Origin: Nocardiopsis sp. FR4
GTDB lineage: Bacteria > Actinomycetota > Actinomycetes > Streptosporangiales > Streptosporangiaceae
Direction: 5' to 3'
Assembly: GCF_009830945.1 (NCBI RefSeq)
Contig: NZ_VWVV01000025.1
Coordinates: 50,762-114,761, forward strand
Length of the DNA stretch: 64,000 nucleotides
The stretch's first letter is position 1, and each line of letters begins with the position of its first letter. Below the pieces are notes generated by a model. It worked only from the letters and a program-made list of their open reading frames with translations, had not been told where the DNA came from and did no database searches. Of the stretch, positions 1 through 7,732 are shown piece after piece. The translations under genes were made by a program, and so were the position numbers.

Positions 1-131
1 TCGGCGCCGGAGGCGTTGGGCCGCACGTGGGTGACCATCAGGGCCCCGGTGGTGGAGGCCGCCTGGGCGGGGGCCGGAACGAGCAGGGCGGCGAGGAACA
101 CGGAGGCCAGGAGGGCGCGCGTGGAGCGCAT
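1..131 (-). CDS. Secreted protein, N-terminal part only (runs off the window)
   Basis: The frame opens at ATG 131 behind a good ribosome binding site (AAGGGGAG) and continues past the left edge, so only the first 43 residues are visible. They form a typical Sec signal peptide: a basic start (MRSTR), a hydrophobic core and a probable AQA cleavage site near residue 24. The mature protein then starts ASTTGALMVTHVRPN. This is too little to name a family. A small secreted enzyme inhibitor or binding protein would fit, but that is only a guess. Confidence 0.6.
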   Translation of the reverse strand, partial: MRSTRALLASVFLAALLVPAPAQAASTTGALMVTHVRPNASGA

Positions 132-342
132 GGCTCCCCTTTCGGGATCGCATCGGCGTCCTGCGATGCGAGCCCCGGGAAGGGCTCGGAAGCGGGGGTG
201 TCGCGGACGGGGCACAACAGTAGCCTCATAGCGCCGCGAAAACCGCAGAATCGGGCAAGAGCCGCCCATCATGACAAGTCTTTCTGGCGGGCGGCCCCGG
301 TGCGCGTCCGGCCGGGGAGGCGCGGGCGCCGGGGCCGCGGGC

Positions 343-369
343 CCGGAGGCCGCCGAGGGCGGCCTCCGG
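343..369 (-). terminator. Strong hairpin terminator after the SapA-like pair
   Basis: A perfect 12-bp GC-rich inverted repeat (343-354 with 358-369, loop GAG) begins 7 bases after the stop codon of the minus-strand gene ending at 376. The position fits an intrinsic terminator of the GC-rich, U-poor type seen in actinomycetes. Confidence 0.75.
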
Positions 370-375
370 AGGGGG

Positions 376-882
376 TCAGCCGCAGTTGCCCCACGCGTCG
401 CGGCCCCCGTGGCCCCACTCGCCGTCCCGGGTCCGCACGTTGCCGTAGAAGGCGACGCACCTGCCGCTCGTGTAGCGCGAGACGGCCGCGTAGTGGGCGT
501 ACTCGTCCTTGTCCCAGTAGGCGGTCTCACCGCCGGAGGTCTGGACGTAGAGGATCGCCTCCGTCTGCGTCGAGGTCCCGTGGCTGGAGGAGCCCTTGAG
601 CGTGACCACGCAGTTCTCGCCGTAGGTACCGCTCCACAGCAGGTACACCGTGCCGACCTGGGTGCTGTTGTACCCCCCGCTGCCGAAGAGCCGGACGGCG
701 CGGCTGTCGAGGACGCTGTAGCCGCCGCTGGACCAGCCGCAGCCCCCCGACGCGGCGGCGATCGACCCCAGGTCGGAGGAGGTGTGGGCCGACGCGGGGG
801 AGACGGTGGCGGTCAGGGCCGCCAGGGCCAGGACCAGGGTCAGGGCGGCTTGTCTGATCTTGTGCGCGGGGGCGGTCTTCAC
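376..882 (-). CDS. SapA-like secreted protein, copy 1
   Basis: 168 residues from GTG 882 (AGGAAA upstream). A signal peptide ends near SPASA, about residue 32. The mature part resembles the actinomycete spore-associated protein A family: a GYSVLDS segment, a VGTVYLLWSG strand, the NCVVTLKG motif, a D-D-Y-A-HYAA stretch and paired cysteines up to a C-terminal NCG. Proteins of this family are small, secreted and spore- or surface-associated, with no known enzymatic role. It lies 47 bases downstream of a paralogue on the same strand and shares the mature N-terminus AHTSSDLGSIA with it, so the pair arose by tandem duplication and is probably co-transcribed. Confidence 0.75.
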   Translation of the reverse strand: MKTAPAHKIRQAALTLVLALAALTATVSPASAHTSSDLGSIAAASGGCGWSSGGYSVLDSRAVRLFGSGGYNSTQVGTVYLLWSGTYGENCVVTLKGSSSHGTSTQTEAILYVQTSGGETAYWDKDEYAHYAAVSRYTSGRCVAFYGNVRTRDGEWGHGGRDAWGNCG

Positions 883-929
883 GGGGTTTTCCTGTTCGGT
901 GGAAGGGCGGGGGAGACGGTCGGAGGAGG

Positions 930-1403
930 TCATCCGCCGCAGAACCCGTAGGCCTCGCGGCCGCCTCCGGCGAACCCGCCGGTCGGGTGCTGGATGCTGC
1001 CGACGAAGGACACGCAGCGGTCGCGGGCGTAGGCGGACACGGCCGCGAAGTGGGAGTAGTGGTCCGCGTCGGTGTAGGTGCCCCTGCCCTGGACGTCGAG
1101 GATGGCCTGGGTGTAGTGGGGGGAGCCGTGGGTTCCCGACCCCTTGAGCGTGACCACGCAGTTGTGGCCGTTGGCGCCGTTCCACAGGAGGTAGACCCTG
1201 CCGACCGTGGTTCCGCCGGAGGTGCGGACGGGCTGGGAGTCCAGGACGCTGTGGCCGCCGCTGGTCCACCCGCACCCGTCGGAGGAGAAGGCGATCGACC
1301 CCAGGTCGGAGGAGGTGTGGGCCGAGGCCGGGGAGACGGCCGCGCACCACGCGGCCGTTGACAGCAGCAGAGCAGCCGCGGAGCGTCTGATGGCGTTGTA
1401 CAA
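930..1403 (-). CDS. SapA-like secreted protein, copy 2
   Basis: 157 residues if translation starts at TTG 1403, which has GAAGGGAAA just upstream. Frames further upstream lack signal-peptide character. The signal peptide ends at SPASA, and the mature part starts AHTSSDLGSIAF. It carries the same landmarks as its neighbour: GHSVLDS, VGRVYLLWNG, NCVVTLKGSG, D-D-H-Y-S-HFAA, an RCVSFVGSIQ segment and a C-terminal FCGG. It is the promoter-proximal member of the pair. Function is inferred only from similarity to spore-associated protein A. Confidence 0.72.
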   Translation of the reverse strand: MYNAIRRSAAALLLSTAAWCAAVSPASAHTSSDLGSIAFSSDGCGWTSGGHSVLDSQPVRTSGGTTVGRVYLLWNGANGHNCVVTLKGSGTHGSPHYTQAILDVQGRGTYTDADHYSHFAAVSAYARDRCVSFVGSIQHPTGGFAGGGREAYGFCGG

Positions 1404-1627
1404 GGGGTTTCCCTTCGGGGAGGGGACGGGGAGGCCCGGGAGGACCGGCAGGCGTGTGCCGGCCACCGTCCGGTGCCGGACAGATGCTGCCCCGGCGCCC
1501 TGTAGCGGCCCTGTCCGTTTCCTTTCGCCGCTGCTCGGAGCCCGGCCCCGGGAGCGGCGCGCTCCGGCGGGCCCCGATGGCCCCGAACCGCGTGTGCGTC
1601 CGGACACGGACGGCTACGGTGACCCCC

Positions 1628-1819
1628 ATGACCACTCAGCGGAACCTCGCGGCGCGCCATCCCGACGTCCGTTTCGTCCGTCTGGTGCCCGGTGAGCACG
1701 GGCACGGCGCCATCTGGAAGATCTTCCCCAAGGGCGCGGACAGCCCCGTCATGTACGCCCGCACCGACGAGGAGGCCGAGCGGTACGCCCGGACCGTCGG
1801 CGGGCTGCCGCGGTCCTGA
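1628..1819 (+). CDS. Small conserved-looking protein of unknown function
   Basis: 63 residues from ATG 1628 to TGA 1819. It has good codon bias and a compact, soluble composition (start MTTQRNLAARHP, end RYARTVGGLPRS), with no signal peptide or membrane segment. It lies 49 bases upstream of the ABC-F gene on the same strand. I do not recognise the family. The basic, aromatic-containing sequence and its position beside a ribosome-associated ATPase do not by themselves define a role. Confidence 0.55.
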   Translation: MTTQRNLAARHPDVRFVRLVPGEHGHGAIWKIFPKGADSPVMYARTDEEAERYARTVGGLPRS

Positions 1820-1868
1820 GGCCGGGAACGGTTCGCGCACCACGGCACTGCGGCGACAATGGATGACG

Positions 1869-3650
1869 ATGAATCTGGTGAATCTTCAGGACGTGTCCCT
1901 GGCCTACGGGCCGCTCGTGCTCCTCGACAAGGTGTCGCTCGGCGTCGAGGAGGGCGAACGCATCGGCGTCGTCGGCCGCAACGGCGGCGGCAAGTCGACT
2001 CTGATCTCCGTGCTCTCCGGCATCACCGAGCCCGACTCCGGCCGGGTCGTGCACAACCGCGGGCTGCGCGTCGGCTTCCTGCACCAGCGCGACACCTTCC
2101 CCGACACCAGCGTCGGGGAGTTCGTCCTGGGCGACCGCGCCGAGCACGAGTGGGCGGGCGACGCCCGCATCCGCGACGTCCTGCGCGGCCTGCTCGGCGG
2201 CTGGGACCTGGACAGCCCCATGAGCGGCCTCTCCGGCGGGGAGCGCCGCCGCTCCGGCCTGGCCCGGCTGCTGATCGGCGACCACGACCTGATCGTCCTG
2301 GACGAGCCCACCAACCACCTGGACATCGAGGGCATCGCCTGGCTCGCCGAGCACCTGCGCGCCCGCTCCGAGGCGCTCGTGGTCGTCACCCACGACCGCT
2401 GGTTCCTGGACGCCGTCACCACCCGCACCTGGGAGGTCGGGCGCGGTGCCGTCGAGCGCTACGAGGGCGGTTACGCCGCCTACGTCCTGGCCAAGGCCGA
2501 GCGCGAGCGCCAGGCCGCCGCGGCCGAGGAGCGCCGCCAGAACCTCATGCGCAAGGAGCTGGCCTGGCTGCGCCGCGGCGCCCCGGCCCGCACCTCCAAG
2601 CCCAAGTTCCGGATCGAGGCGGCCAACCAGCTCATCGCCGACGAGCCGCCGCCCCGGGACACCGTCGAACTCGTCAAGTTCGCCAGCTCGCGGCTCGGCA
2701 AGACCGTCATCGACCTCAAGAACGTGACGGTCTCCGTCCCCGACCGGGTCCTGCTCGACCACCTCACCTGGCAGCTGGGCCCCGGCGACCGGGTCGGCCT
2801 GGTCGGCGTGAACGGCGCGGGCAAGTCCACCCTGCTCAAGGTCCTCGCCCACGAGCGCGAGCCCGACGAGGGCAGCGTGCGCACCGGCCGGACGGTCAGA
2901 CTCGCCCACCTGTCCCAGAACATCGCCGAGCTGGACCCCACCGCCCGCCCCCTCCAGGCGGTCATGGACGTGCGCGAGCACGTCACCATCGGCAAGCGCG
3001 ACTACACCGCCAGCCAGATGCTGGAGCGGTTCGGCTTCCGAGGCGAGCGCCAGTGGACCCCGATCGGCGACCTGTCCGGCGGCGAGCGCCGACGCCTCCA
3101 GCTGCTGCGCCTGCTCATGGACGAGCCCAACGTGCTGCTGCTGGACGAGCCCACCAACGACCTGGACATCGAGACCCTCACCGAGCTGGAGGACCTCCTC
3201 GACGGCTGGCCCGGGTCCCTGGTCCTGGTCAGCCACGACCGCTACTTCCTGGAGCGCATCACCGACCGCGTGCTCGCCCTGATGGGTGACGGAAGCCTGG
3301 CGTTCCTGCCCGGCGGCGTGGACGAGTACCTGGAGCGCCGCGTGCGGAGCCTGGGCGAGGCCACCGTGCCGCTGGGCGCCTCCGAGGCGGCCGCTGCCGA
3401 GGCGGCGCCGGAGGAACGGCCCGCCGTCTCGGCGGCCGAGCGGCGTGCCGCCCAGAAGGAGATGCAGCGGGTCGAGCGGCGCATGGACCGTATCACCAGG
3501 CGCGAGACGGAACTGCACGAGCTCATGGCCGCCGCCGCGGACGACTACGCCAGGCTCGCCGAACTCGACGCCGAGGCCAAGGCCCTCGCCGCCGAGCGCG
3601 AGGGCTTGGAGGAGGTCTGGCTGGAGCAGGCCGAGATCGCCGGGGACTGA
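1869..3650 (+). CDS. ABC-F family ATPase, Uup-like
   Basis: 593 residues with two tandem ABC ATPase domains and no membrane segments, the layout of ABC-F ribosome-associated factors. Domain 1 has Walker A GRNGGGKST near residue 35, signature LSGGERRR and Walker B LIVLDEPTNHLD. Domain 2 has GVNGAGKST near 320, LSGGERRR and LLLDEPTNDLD. A charged linker separates them, and the tail (about 525-593) is a Glu/Arg-rich coiled coil as in Uup. The family acts on stalled or initiating ribosomes. Some members give antibiotic resistance, but nothing here shows that. ATG 1869 gives the usual MNLVNLQDVS start; ATG 1863 is in frame two codons earlier, and neither has a strong ribosome binding site. Confidence 0.85.
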   Translation: MNLVNLQDVSLAYGPLVLLDKVSLGVEEGERIGVVGRNGGGKSTLISVLSGITEPDSGRVVHNRGLRVGFLHQRDTFPDTSVGEFVLGDRAEHEWAGDARIRDVLRGLLGGWDLDSPMSGLSGGERRRSGLARLLIGDHDLIVLDEPTNHLDIEGIAWLAEHLRARSEALVVVTHDRWFLDAVTTRTWEVGRGAVERYEGGYAAYVLAKAERERQAAAAEERRQNLMRKELAWLRRGAPARTSKPKFRIEAANQLIADEPPPRDTVELVKFASSRLGKTVIDLKNVTVSVPDRVLLDHLTWQLGPGDRVGLVGVNGAGKSTLLKVLAHEREPDEGSVRTGRTVRLAHLSQNIAELDPTARPLQAVMDVREHVTIGKRDYTASQMLERFGFRGERQWTPIGDLSGGERRRLQLLRLLMDEPNVLLLDEPTNDLDIETLTELEDLLDGWPGSLVLVSHDRYFLERITDRVLALMGDGSLAFLPGGVDEYLERRVRSLGEATVPLGASEAAAAEAAPEERPAVSAAERRAAQKEMQRVERRMDRITRRETELHELMAAAADDYARLAELDAEAKALAAEREGLEEVWLEQAEIAGD

Positions 3651-3653
3651 TCC

Positions 3654-3680
3654 CCGGGGGCGGGCGCGGCCCGCCCCCGG
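3654..3680. terminator. Bidirectional hairpin terminator
   Basis: A perfect 12-bp inverted repeat (3654-3665 with 3669-3680, loop GCG) sits between the stop of the ABC-F gene (3650) and the stop of the convergent lipoprotein gene (3686). It can serve both transcripts. Confidence 0.75.
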
Positions 3681-3685
3681 TCCGG

Positions 3686-4660
3686 TCAGCGCACCCGCTC
3701 GGCGAAGACGCCGGCGATCCGGCGCGCGCCCTCCTCGTTGGGGTGGATGTCCGGCCCCCGGTCGCCGTCGCACATCCACGTGAGGTCGCAGATCCGCTGG
3801 AGGTTGACGGGCATTCCCGTGTCGCTGCCCTCGGGGACCTCCCCGTTGGCCGGCTCGAAGACGGTGTCCACGTCGGCCACCTCGATCCCCTCGGCCTCGT
3901 AGGCCTTGGTGAGCGTCGCGTTGACCTCGGTCAGGATCTCCACCGCCTCCTCGGCGAGCCCGCCCCGGGCCTCGGACTCGGGGAAGACCTCCTCGGCCTC
4001 CTCCGCGGAGGCCGCCGCCTGCCGCCCGGCGTCCTCGTCCAGGAGCAGGAAGGCCAGGTAGGGGTTGTAGTAGGTCATGCCGACGATCTGGGTGCCGGGT
4101 CCGGCGGCCTCGCGCAGCCGCTCGGCGATCACCGGGGTCTCCTCCCTCAGCCGCCGCAGGCCCTCGGCCACGCACGCGGAGTCGATGTCGACGTCCTGGG
4201 AGGTGGGCGCCCTGCCCTCGGGGGAGTTCACGCCCTTGACGCAGCGGGTGAAGTTGTTCGCGCCGATGGTGAGGGTCACCAGGCCGACGTCGTTCTCGGC
4301 GAGGAAGGATTCGGCCGCCTCCAGCTGGGAGGCGCCGCCGTAGCGCTCCTCGCAGTCCGCCAGGCCGCCCTCCAGGAACGTGGTGGTGTCCTCGCCGCCG
4401 CACCCCATCCGCTCGTGCCGCAGCCCGGGGCGGTCCTCGCGCAGGCTCTCGTACAGGAAGTCGGTGTACCCCTGGGAGGTCTCCCGGGGCTCGCCGTCCT
4501 CGTCGGGCTGCACGCCCACGGTCAGCGAGTCGCCCAGCGACAGGTAGTACTCACGTCCGGAGTCCGGGGCGTCCCCGGAACCCTGTGCCTCTCCGCCCTC
4601 CCCCGCGCAGCCCGCGGCCAGCGCGGTCGCCGCCACCGCGGCCGCCCACCGCAACCTCAT
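3686..4660 (-). CDS. SGNH/GDSL esterase lipoprotein, copy 1
   Basis: 324 residues from ATG 4660 behind GGGAGGGGAC. The N-terminus is a lipoprotein signal ending in the lipobox LAAGC (Cys about 20), so the enzyme is probably anchored to the outer face of the membrane. SGNH landmarks are SLGDSLTVG (nucleophile Ser, block I), TIGANNF (block III Asn) and DIHPN near the C-terminus (catalytic Asp and His). The family hydrolyses ester bonds in lipids or acylated sugars; the substrate is not evident. A close paralogue lies at 5457-6392 with a glutathione peroxidase gene between them, which points to local duplication. Confidence 0.82.
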   Translation of the reverse strand: MRLRWAAAVAATALAAGCAGEGGEAQGSGDAPDSGREYYLSLGDSLTVGVQPDEDGEPRETSQGYTDFLYESLREDRPGLRHERMGCGGEDTTTFLEGGLADCEERYGGASQLEAAESFLAENDVGLVTLTIGANNFTRCVKGVNSPEGRAPTSQDVDIDSACVAEGLRRLREETPVIAERLREAAGPGTQIVGMTYYNPYLAFLLLDEDAGRQAAASAEEAEEVFPESEARGGLAEEAVEILTEVNATLTKAYEAEGIEVADVDTVFEPANGEVPEGSDTGMPVNLQRICDLTWMCDGDRGPDIHPNEEGARRIAGVFAERVR

Positions 4661-4925
4661 CTGTCCCCTCCCGCCGGATCCGGATACCGGTGCCGTGCGC
4701 CGGCGCCCCTCCGCGGGGGTACGGGAGGGCGTCCGGGCAACGCTCCCAGCCCTGCCCGTTCGCGGGCGGGGGAAACGGGGGCGGGCCGGGCGGAGCCCGG
4801 CGGGGGAGCGGGGCCGGGGTGTCGGATCCTGTTCCCGGGGGAGGACTCCGGCCGCGGCGGTCCGGGCTCCGAATACGTCGTGACACGCCGCGCGCCGGCA
4901 TCCCGAGAAGGCAGGAAGTGCAGAG

Positions 4926-5426
4926 ATGACCGTCCTGGACCTGGACAGTGTTCCCCTGACGATGATCGACGGGCGGGAGACCACCTTCGGCGAGTGGTCC
5001 GGCAGGGTGCGGCTGGTGGTCAACGTCGCCTCGCGCTGCGGCTACACGCCGCAGTACGAGCGGTTGGAGCGGCTCCAGAAGCGGTACGGCGACCGGGGCC
5101 TCACCGTCCTGGGCGTGCCCACCAACCAGTTCCTCCAGGAGTTCGGCAGCGAGGAGAGGATCGCCGAGTACTGCTCCCTGACCTGGGGGGTGACCTTTCC
5201 CATGACGGGCAGGGTCAAAGTCAACGGCGGGAGCCGCCACCCCCTCTACGCGGAGCTCACCACCGTCCCCGACGCCGGGGGCAGGGCCGGGCGGGTGCGG
5301 TGGAACTTCGAGAAGTTCCTCGTCCTGCCCGACGGCACCACCCACCGCTTCCGCACGTCCACGGAGCCCGACGACCCCGCGATCACCGCGCTCATCGAGG
5401 AGGCGCTCCCCGTCGCGGAGGGGTGA
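4926..5426 (+). CDS. Glutathione peroxidase family thiol peroxidase
   Basis: 166 residues, the usual length of bacterial GPx-like peroxidases. Motifs are NVASRCGYTPQYE (peroxidatic Cys near residue 38), VPTNQF and WNFEKFLV (the tetrad Trp/Asn). The active residue is Cys, not Sec. Actinomycetes generally lack glutathione, so such enzymes usually take electrons from thioredoxin; that is family knowledge, not seen here. The start ATG 4926 follows AGGAAGTGCAGAG. The gene sits alone on the plus strand between two minus-strand esterase genes and ends 30 bases from the next stop. Confidence 0.9.
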   Translation: MTVLDLDSVPLTMIDGRETTFGEWSGRVRLVVNVASRCGYTPQYERLERLQKRYGDRGLTVLGVPTNQFLQEFGSEERIAEYCSLTWGVTFPMTGRVKVNGGSRHPLYAELTTVPDAGGRAGRVRWNFEKFLVLPDGTTHRFRTSTEPDDPAITALIEEALPVAEG

Positions 5427-5456
5427 GCCGGGACCCGCGGGACCGCCGCCCTCCGG

Positions 5457-6392
5457 TCAGCGCACCTGGTCGGCGAAGACCCCGGCGATCTCCCGCGCCC
5501 CGGCCGCGTTGGTGTGGATGTCCGGCCCCCGGGTGAGGTCGCACATCCACGTCAGGGCGCAGACCCTCTGCACGTTCACCGGCGTCCCCGTCCCGCTGTC
5601 GGCGGGGACCTGGTCGTTGGCCGGCTCGAAGACGGCGTCCACGTCGGCCACGTCGATCCCCGCCGCGGAGTAGGCGGCCACGAGCGACTCGTTGAGCTGG
5701 GTGAGGACCTCCGCCGACCGCGCCGCCAGGGCGGCGCCGCCGGTCGGCTCGGCGCCGGTCCCCCCGGAGCCCTCCCCGGCGGCCTCCTCGGCGGGGCCGC
5801 CCTCCAGCAGCAGGAGCGCCAGGAAGGGGTTGTAGTAGGTCATGCCGACGATCTGGGTGTCGGGTCCGGCGGCCTCGCGCAGCCGCTCGGCGATCACCGG
5901 GACCTCCGCTCCGAGCCGGTCCAGGCCGTCGGCCACGCACCCCTCGTCGATCCCGGCCCCGCCGCCGGCCGCCCCCGTCACGCACCGGGTGAAGTTGTTC
6001 CCGCCGATGGTGAGGGTCACCAGCTCCACCGCGCCCTCGTGCTCGGCCAGGAAGGCCTCGGCCGCCTCCAGCTGGGAGGCGCCGTCGTAGCGCTCCTCGC
6101 ACCGGGGGAGCCCGCCCTCCAGGAACGTGGTGGTGTCCTCGCCCCCGCACCCCATCCGCTCGTGCCGCAGCGTGGAGTCGGAGTCGTACAGGGTGCGGTA
6201 GAGGACGTCGGTGTAGCCCTCGGAGGTCTCCCGGGGCTCGCCGTTCTCGTCGGGCTGCACGCCCACGGTCAGCGAGTCGCCCAGGGACAGGTAGTAGCTG
6301 GGCGCGGCCGGCGCCTCCCGATCCCCGCCGCTGTCGCCGCCGCAGCCCGAGGCCAGTACGGTCACGGCCGCCGCGGCCATCCACCTCTTCAC
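5457..6392 (-). CDS. SGNH/GDSL esterase lipoprotein, copy 2
   Basis: 311 residues from GTG 6392, chosen because GGGAG stands 7 bases upstream. The lipobox LASGC lies near residue 17. It has the same catalytic blocks as the copy at 3686-4660: SLGDSLTVG, TIGGNNF and DIHTN with catalytic Asp and His. Long stretches are nearly identical between the two proteins (for example GCGGEDTTTFLEGGL), with differences mostly in an Ala/Gly/Glu-rich insert around residue 200. It lies 82 bases downstream of a marR-type gene on the same strand and may be transcribed with it. Substrate unknown. Confidence 0.82.
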   Translation of the reverse strand: MKRWMAAAAVTVLASGCGGDSGGDREAPAAPSYYLSLGDSLTVGVQPDENGEPRETSEGYTDVLYRTLYDSDSTLRHERMGCGGEDTTTFLEGGLPRCEERYDGASQLEAAEAFLAEHEGAVELVTLTIGGNNFTRCVTGAAGGGAGIDEGCVADGLDRLGAEVPVIAERLREAAGPDTQIVGMTYYNPFLALLLLEGGPAEEAAGEGSGGTGAEPTGGAALAARSAEVLTQLNESLVAAYSAAGIDVADVDAVFEPANDQVPADSGTGTPVNVQRVCALTWMCDLTRGPDIHTNAAGAREIAGVFADQVR

Positions 6393-6474
6393 GCGTGATC
6401 TCCCGCCAGTGCCCGGAGAATGTGGTTCGCGCCCGGACGCGGTCCCGGGACGTGTGACCGCTCGGCAGCCAGCC

Positions 6475-6978
6475 TCACGGACCCTCCGGGCCCCTGTCGA
6501 GGGGTGCCAGGAGGCATCTCAGTAACGATGCCAGCCTCTCCCGGTCACCGTCGGCCATCGGGGCCAGGAGGCTCTCCTCGTAGCTCACGAGCGAGGCCAG
6601 GGCCGCGTCGATGCGTTCGGTGCCCTGCTCGGTGAGCCGGACCAGCACGCCGCGCTTGTCGGCGGGGTCGGGGCGCCGCCGCACGAGTCCGGCCGCGGCC
6701 AGCCGGTCCACCCGGTTGGTCATCGTCCCCGAGGTCACCAGCGTGGCGCGCAGGAGCCGCCCGGGGCTCAGCTCGTACGGCGGTCCGGAGCGGCGCAGCT
6801 CGGCCAGCACGTCGAACTCCCAGGGCTCCAGGGAGTGCTCGGTGAAGACCGTGCGCCGGGCGCGGTCCAGGTGGCGTGCGAGCCGGGACACCCGGCTGAA
6901 CACCTCCAGCGGCGTCACGTCCACATCCGGGCGTTCGGCGCGCCACGCCTCGATCAGCCCATCCACCTCATCACGCAT
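6475..6978 (-). CDS. MarR-family transcriptional regulator
   Basis: 167 residues with the winged-helix fold of MarR proteins. Helices around residues 30-60 (FSRVSRLARHLDRA) form the dimer part. The recognition helix region LRATLVTSGTMTNRVDRL is followed by the wing GLVRRRPDPADKRGVLVRLT. The start ATG 6978 is 10 bases from a palindrome at 6991-7008 that is a likely autoregulatory operator. MarR proteins usually respond to phenolic or oxidative ligands. The esterase lipoprotein gene downstream is a candidate target through co-transcription. Confidence 0.88.
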   Translation of the reverse strand: MRDEVDGLIEAWRAERPDVDVTPLEVFSRVSRLARHLDRARRTVFTEHSLEPWEFDVLAELRRSGPPYELSPGRLLRATLVTSGTMTNRVDRLAAAGLVRRRPDPADKRGVLVRLTEQGTERIDAALASLVSYEESLLAPMADGDRERLASLLRCLLAPLDRGPEGP

Positions 6979-6990
6979 GGGGACAGCTTA

Positions 6991-7008
6991 TCTCTTGACA
7001 TCAAGATA
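6991..7008 (-). promoter_or_regulatory. Palindromic operator upstream of marR-type gene
   Basis: The inverted repeat TCTTGA-CA-TCAAGA (6993-7006) lies just upstream of the regulator start at 6978. Its length and AT-rich dyad are typical of MarR-type sites, so it is probably where the regulator controls its own gene. A closely related sequence lies upstream of icd at 42305-42319. Confidence 0.65.
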
Positions 7009-7041
7009 GTGGGGCGGGTATGCCGTGCACACCCGCCCCAC
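7009..7041 (-). terminator. Hairpin terminator of the desaturase-TetR operon
   Basis: An 11-bp perfect inverted repeat (7009-7019 with 7031-7041, 11-base loop) begins about 20 bases beyond the stop of the TetR gene at 7062 and immediately precedes the marR operator. Confidence 0.65.
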
Positions 7042-7061
7042 GCGTCAACGGACGCCGGAAG

Positions 7062-7718
7062 TCAGCCGGACCCGCGCCTGCGGGGCCGCAGCCTGGGCCT
7101 GGGCTCCAGGCTCGACAGCCCGTTCCAGGCCAGGTTGACCAGGTGCGCCGCGACCACCTCGCGCTTGGGTCTGCGCACCTCCAGCCACCACTGGCCGGTG
7201 AGCGCCCACATGCCCACCAGGGCCTGGGAGTACATGGGCGCCAACGCCGGGTCGTAACCGTGCTCGGTGAACTCGTCCACCATGATGTGCTCGACCTGGC
7301 TGGCGATGTCGTTGATCAGACTGGCGAAACTCCCCGTGCCGGAGGCCACGTGCGAGTCCCGGGTCAGCACCCGGAACCCCACCGTGTTCTCCTCCACGTA
7401 CCGCAGCAGGGCCAGGGCCGCGTTCTCGATCTTGCTCCGTGCACCGTCGGCGGTCAGGGCCTCGCCCATCATGCCCAGGAGGGTGCGCATCTCCCGGTCG
7501 ACCACGACCGCGTAGATGCCCTCCTTGCCGCCGAAGTGCTCATAGACCACGGGTTTGGACACACCGGCCCGTGCGGCGATCTCCTCAACGGAGGTCGCGT
7601 CGAACCCGCGTTCGGCGAACAGCTCCCGGCCGATCTCCACAAGCTGTTGCCGACGCTCCTTGCCCGTCATGCGCTTGCGGCGCACACGGACTTTCTGATC
7701 ACTGTCGGCTGCTCCCAT
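7062..7718 (-). CDS. TetR-family regulator of the desaturase operon
   Basis: 218 residues from ATG 7718. After a basic tail (VRVRRKRMTGKERR) comes a TetR DNA-binding domain: ELFAERGFDATSVEEIAARAGVSK is helices 1-3, followed by VVYEHFGGKEGIYAVVV. The rest is a helical ligand-binding domain containing GQWWLEVRRPKREVVAAHL. The gene starts 14 bases after the desaturase stop codon, so it is the second gene of a two-gene operon. This arrangement, with a perfect dyad at 8804-8823 upstream, suggests that it senses acyl-CoA or membrane lipid state and represses its own operon. The ligand is an inference. Confidence 0.88.
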   Translation of the reverse strand: MGAADSDQKVRVRRKRMTGKERRQQLVEIGRELFAERGFDATSVEEIAARAGVSKPVVYEHFGGKEGIYAVVVDREMRTLLGMMGEALTADGARSKIENAALALLRYVEENTVGFRVLTRDSHVASGTGSFASLINDIASQVEHIMVDEFTEHGYDPALAPMYSQALVGMWALTGQWWLEVRRPKREVVAAHLVNLAWNGLSSLEPRPRLRPRRRGSG

Positions 7719-7732
7719 GATGAGTAGTGATC

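Noticed and set aside
1749..4403. Long minus-strand frame across the ABC-F gene
   Set aside because: High GC leaves few stops on the opposite strand; the translated product has no recognisable motif, while the plus-strand ABC-F has all its motifs.
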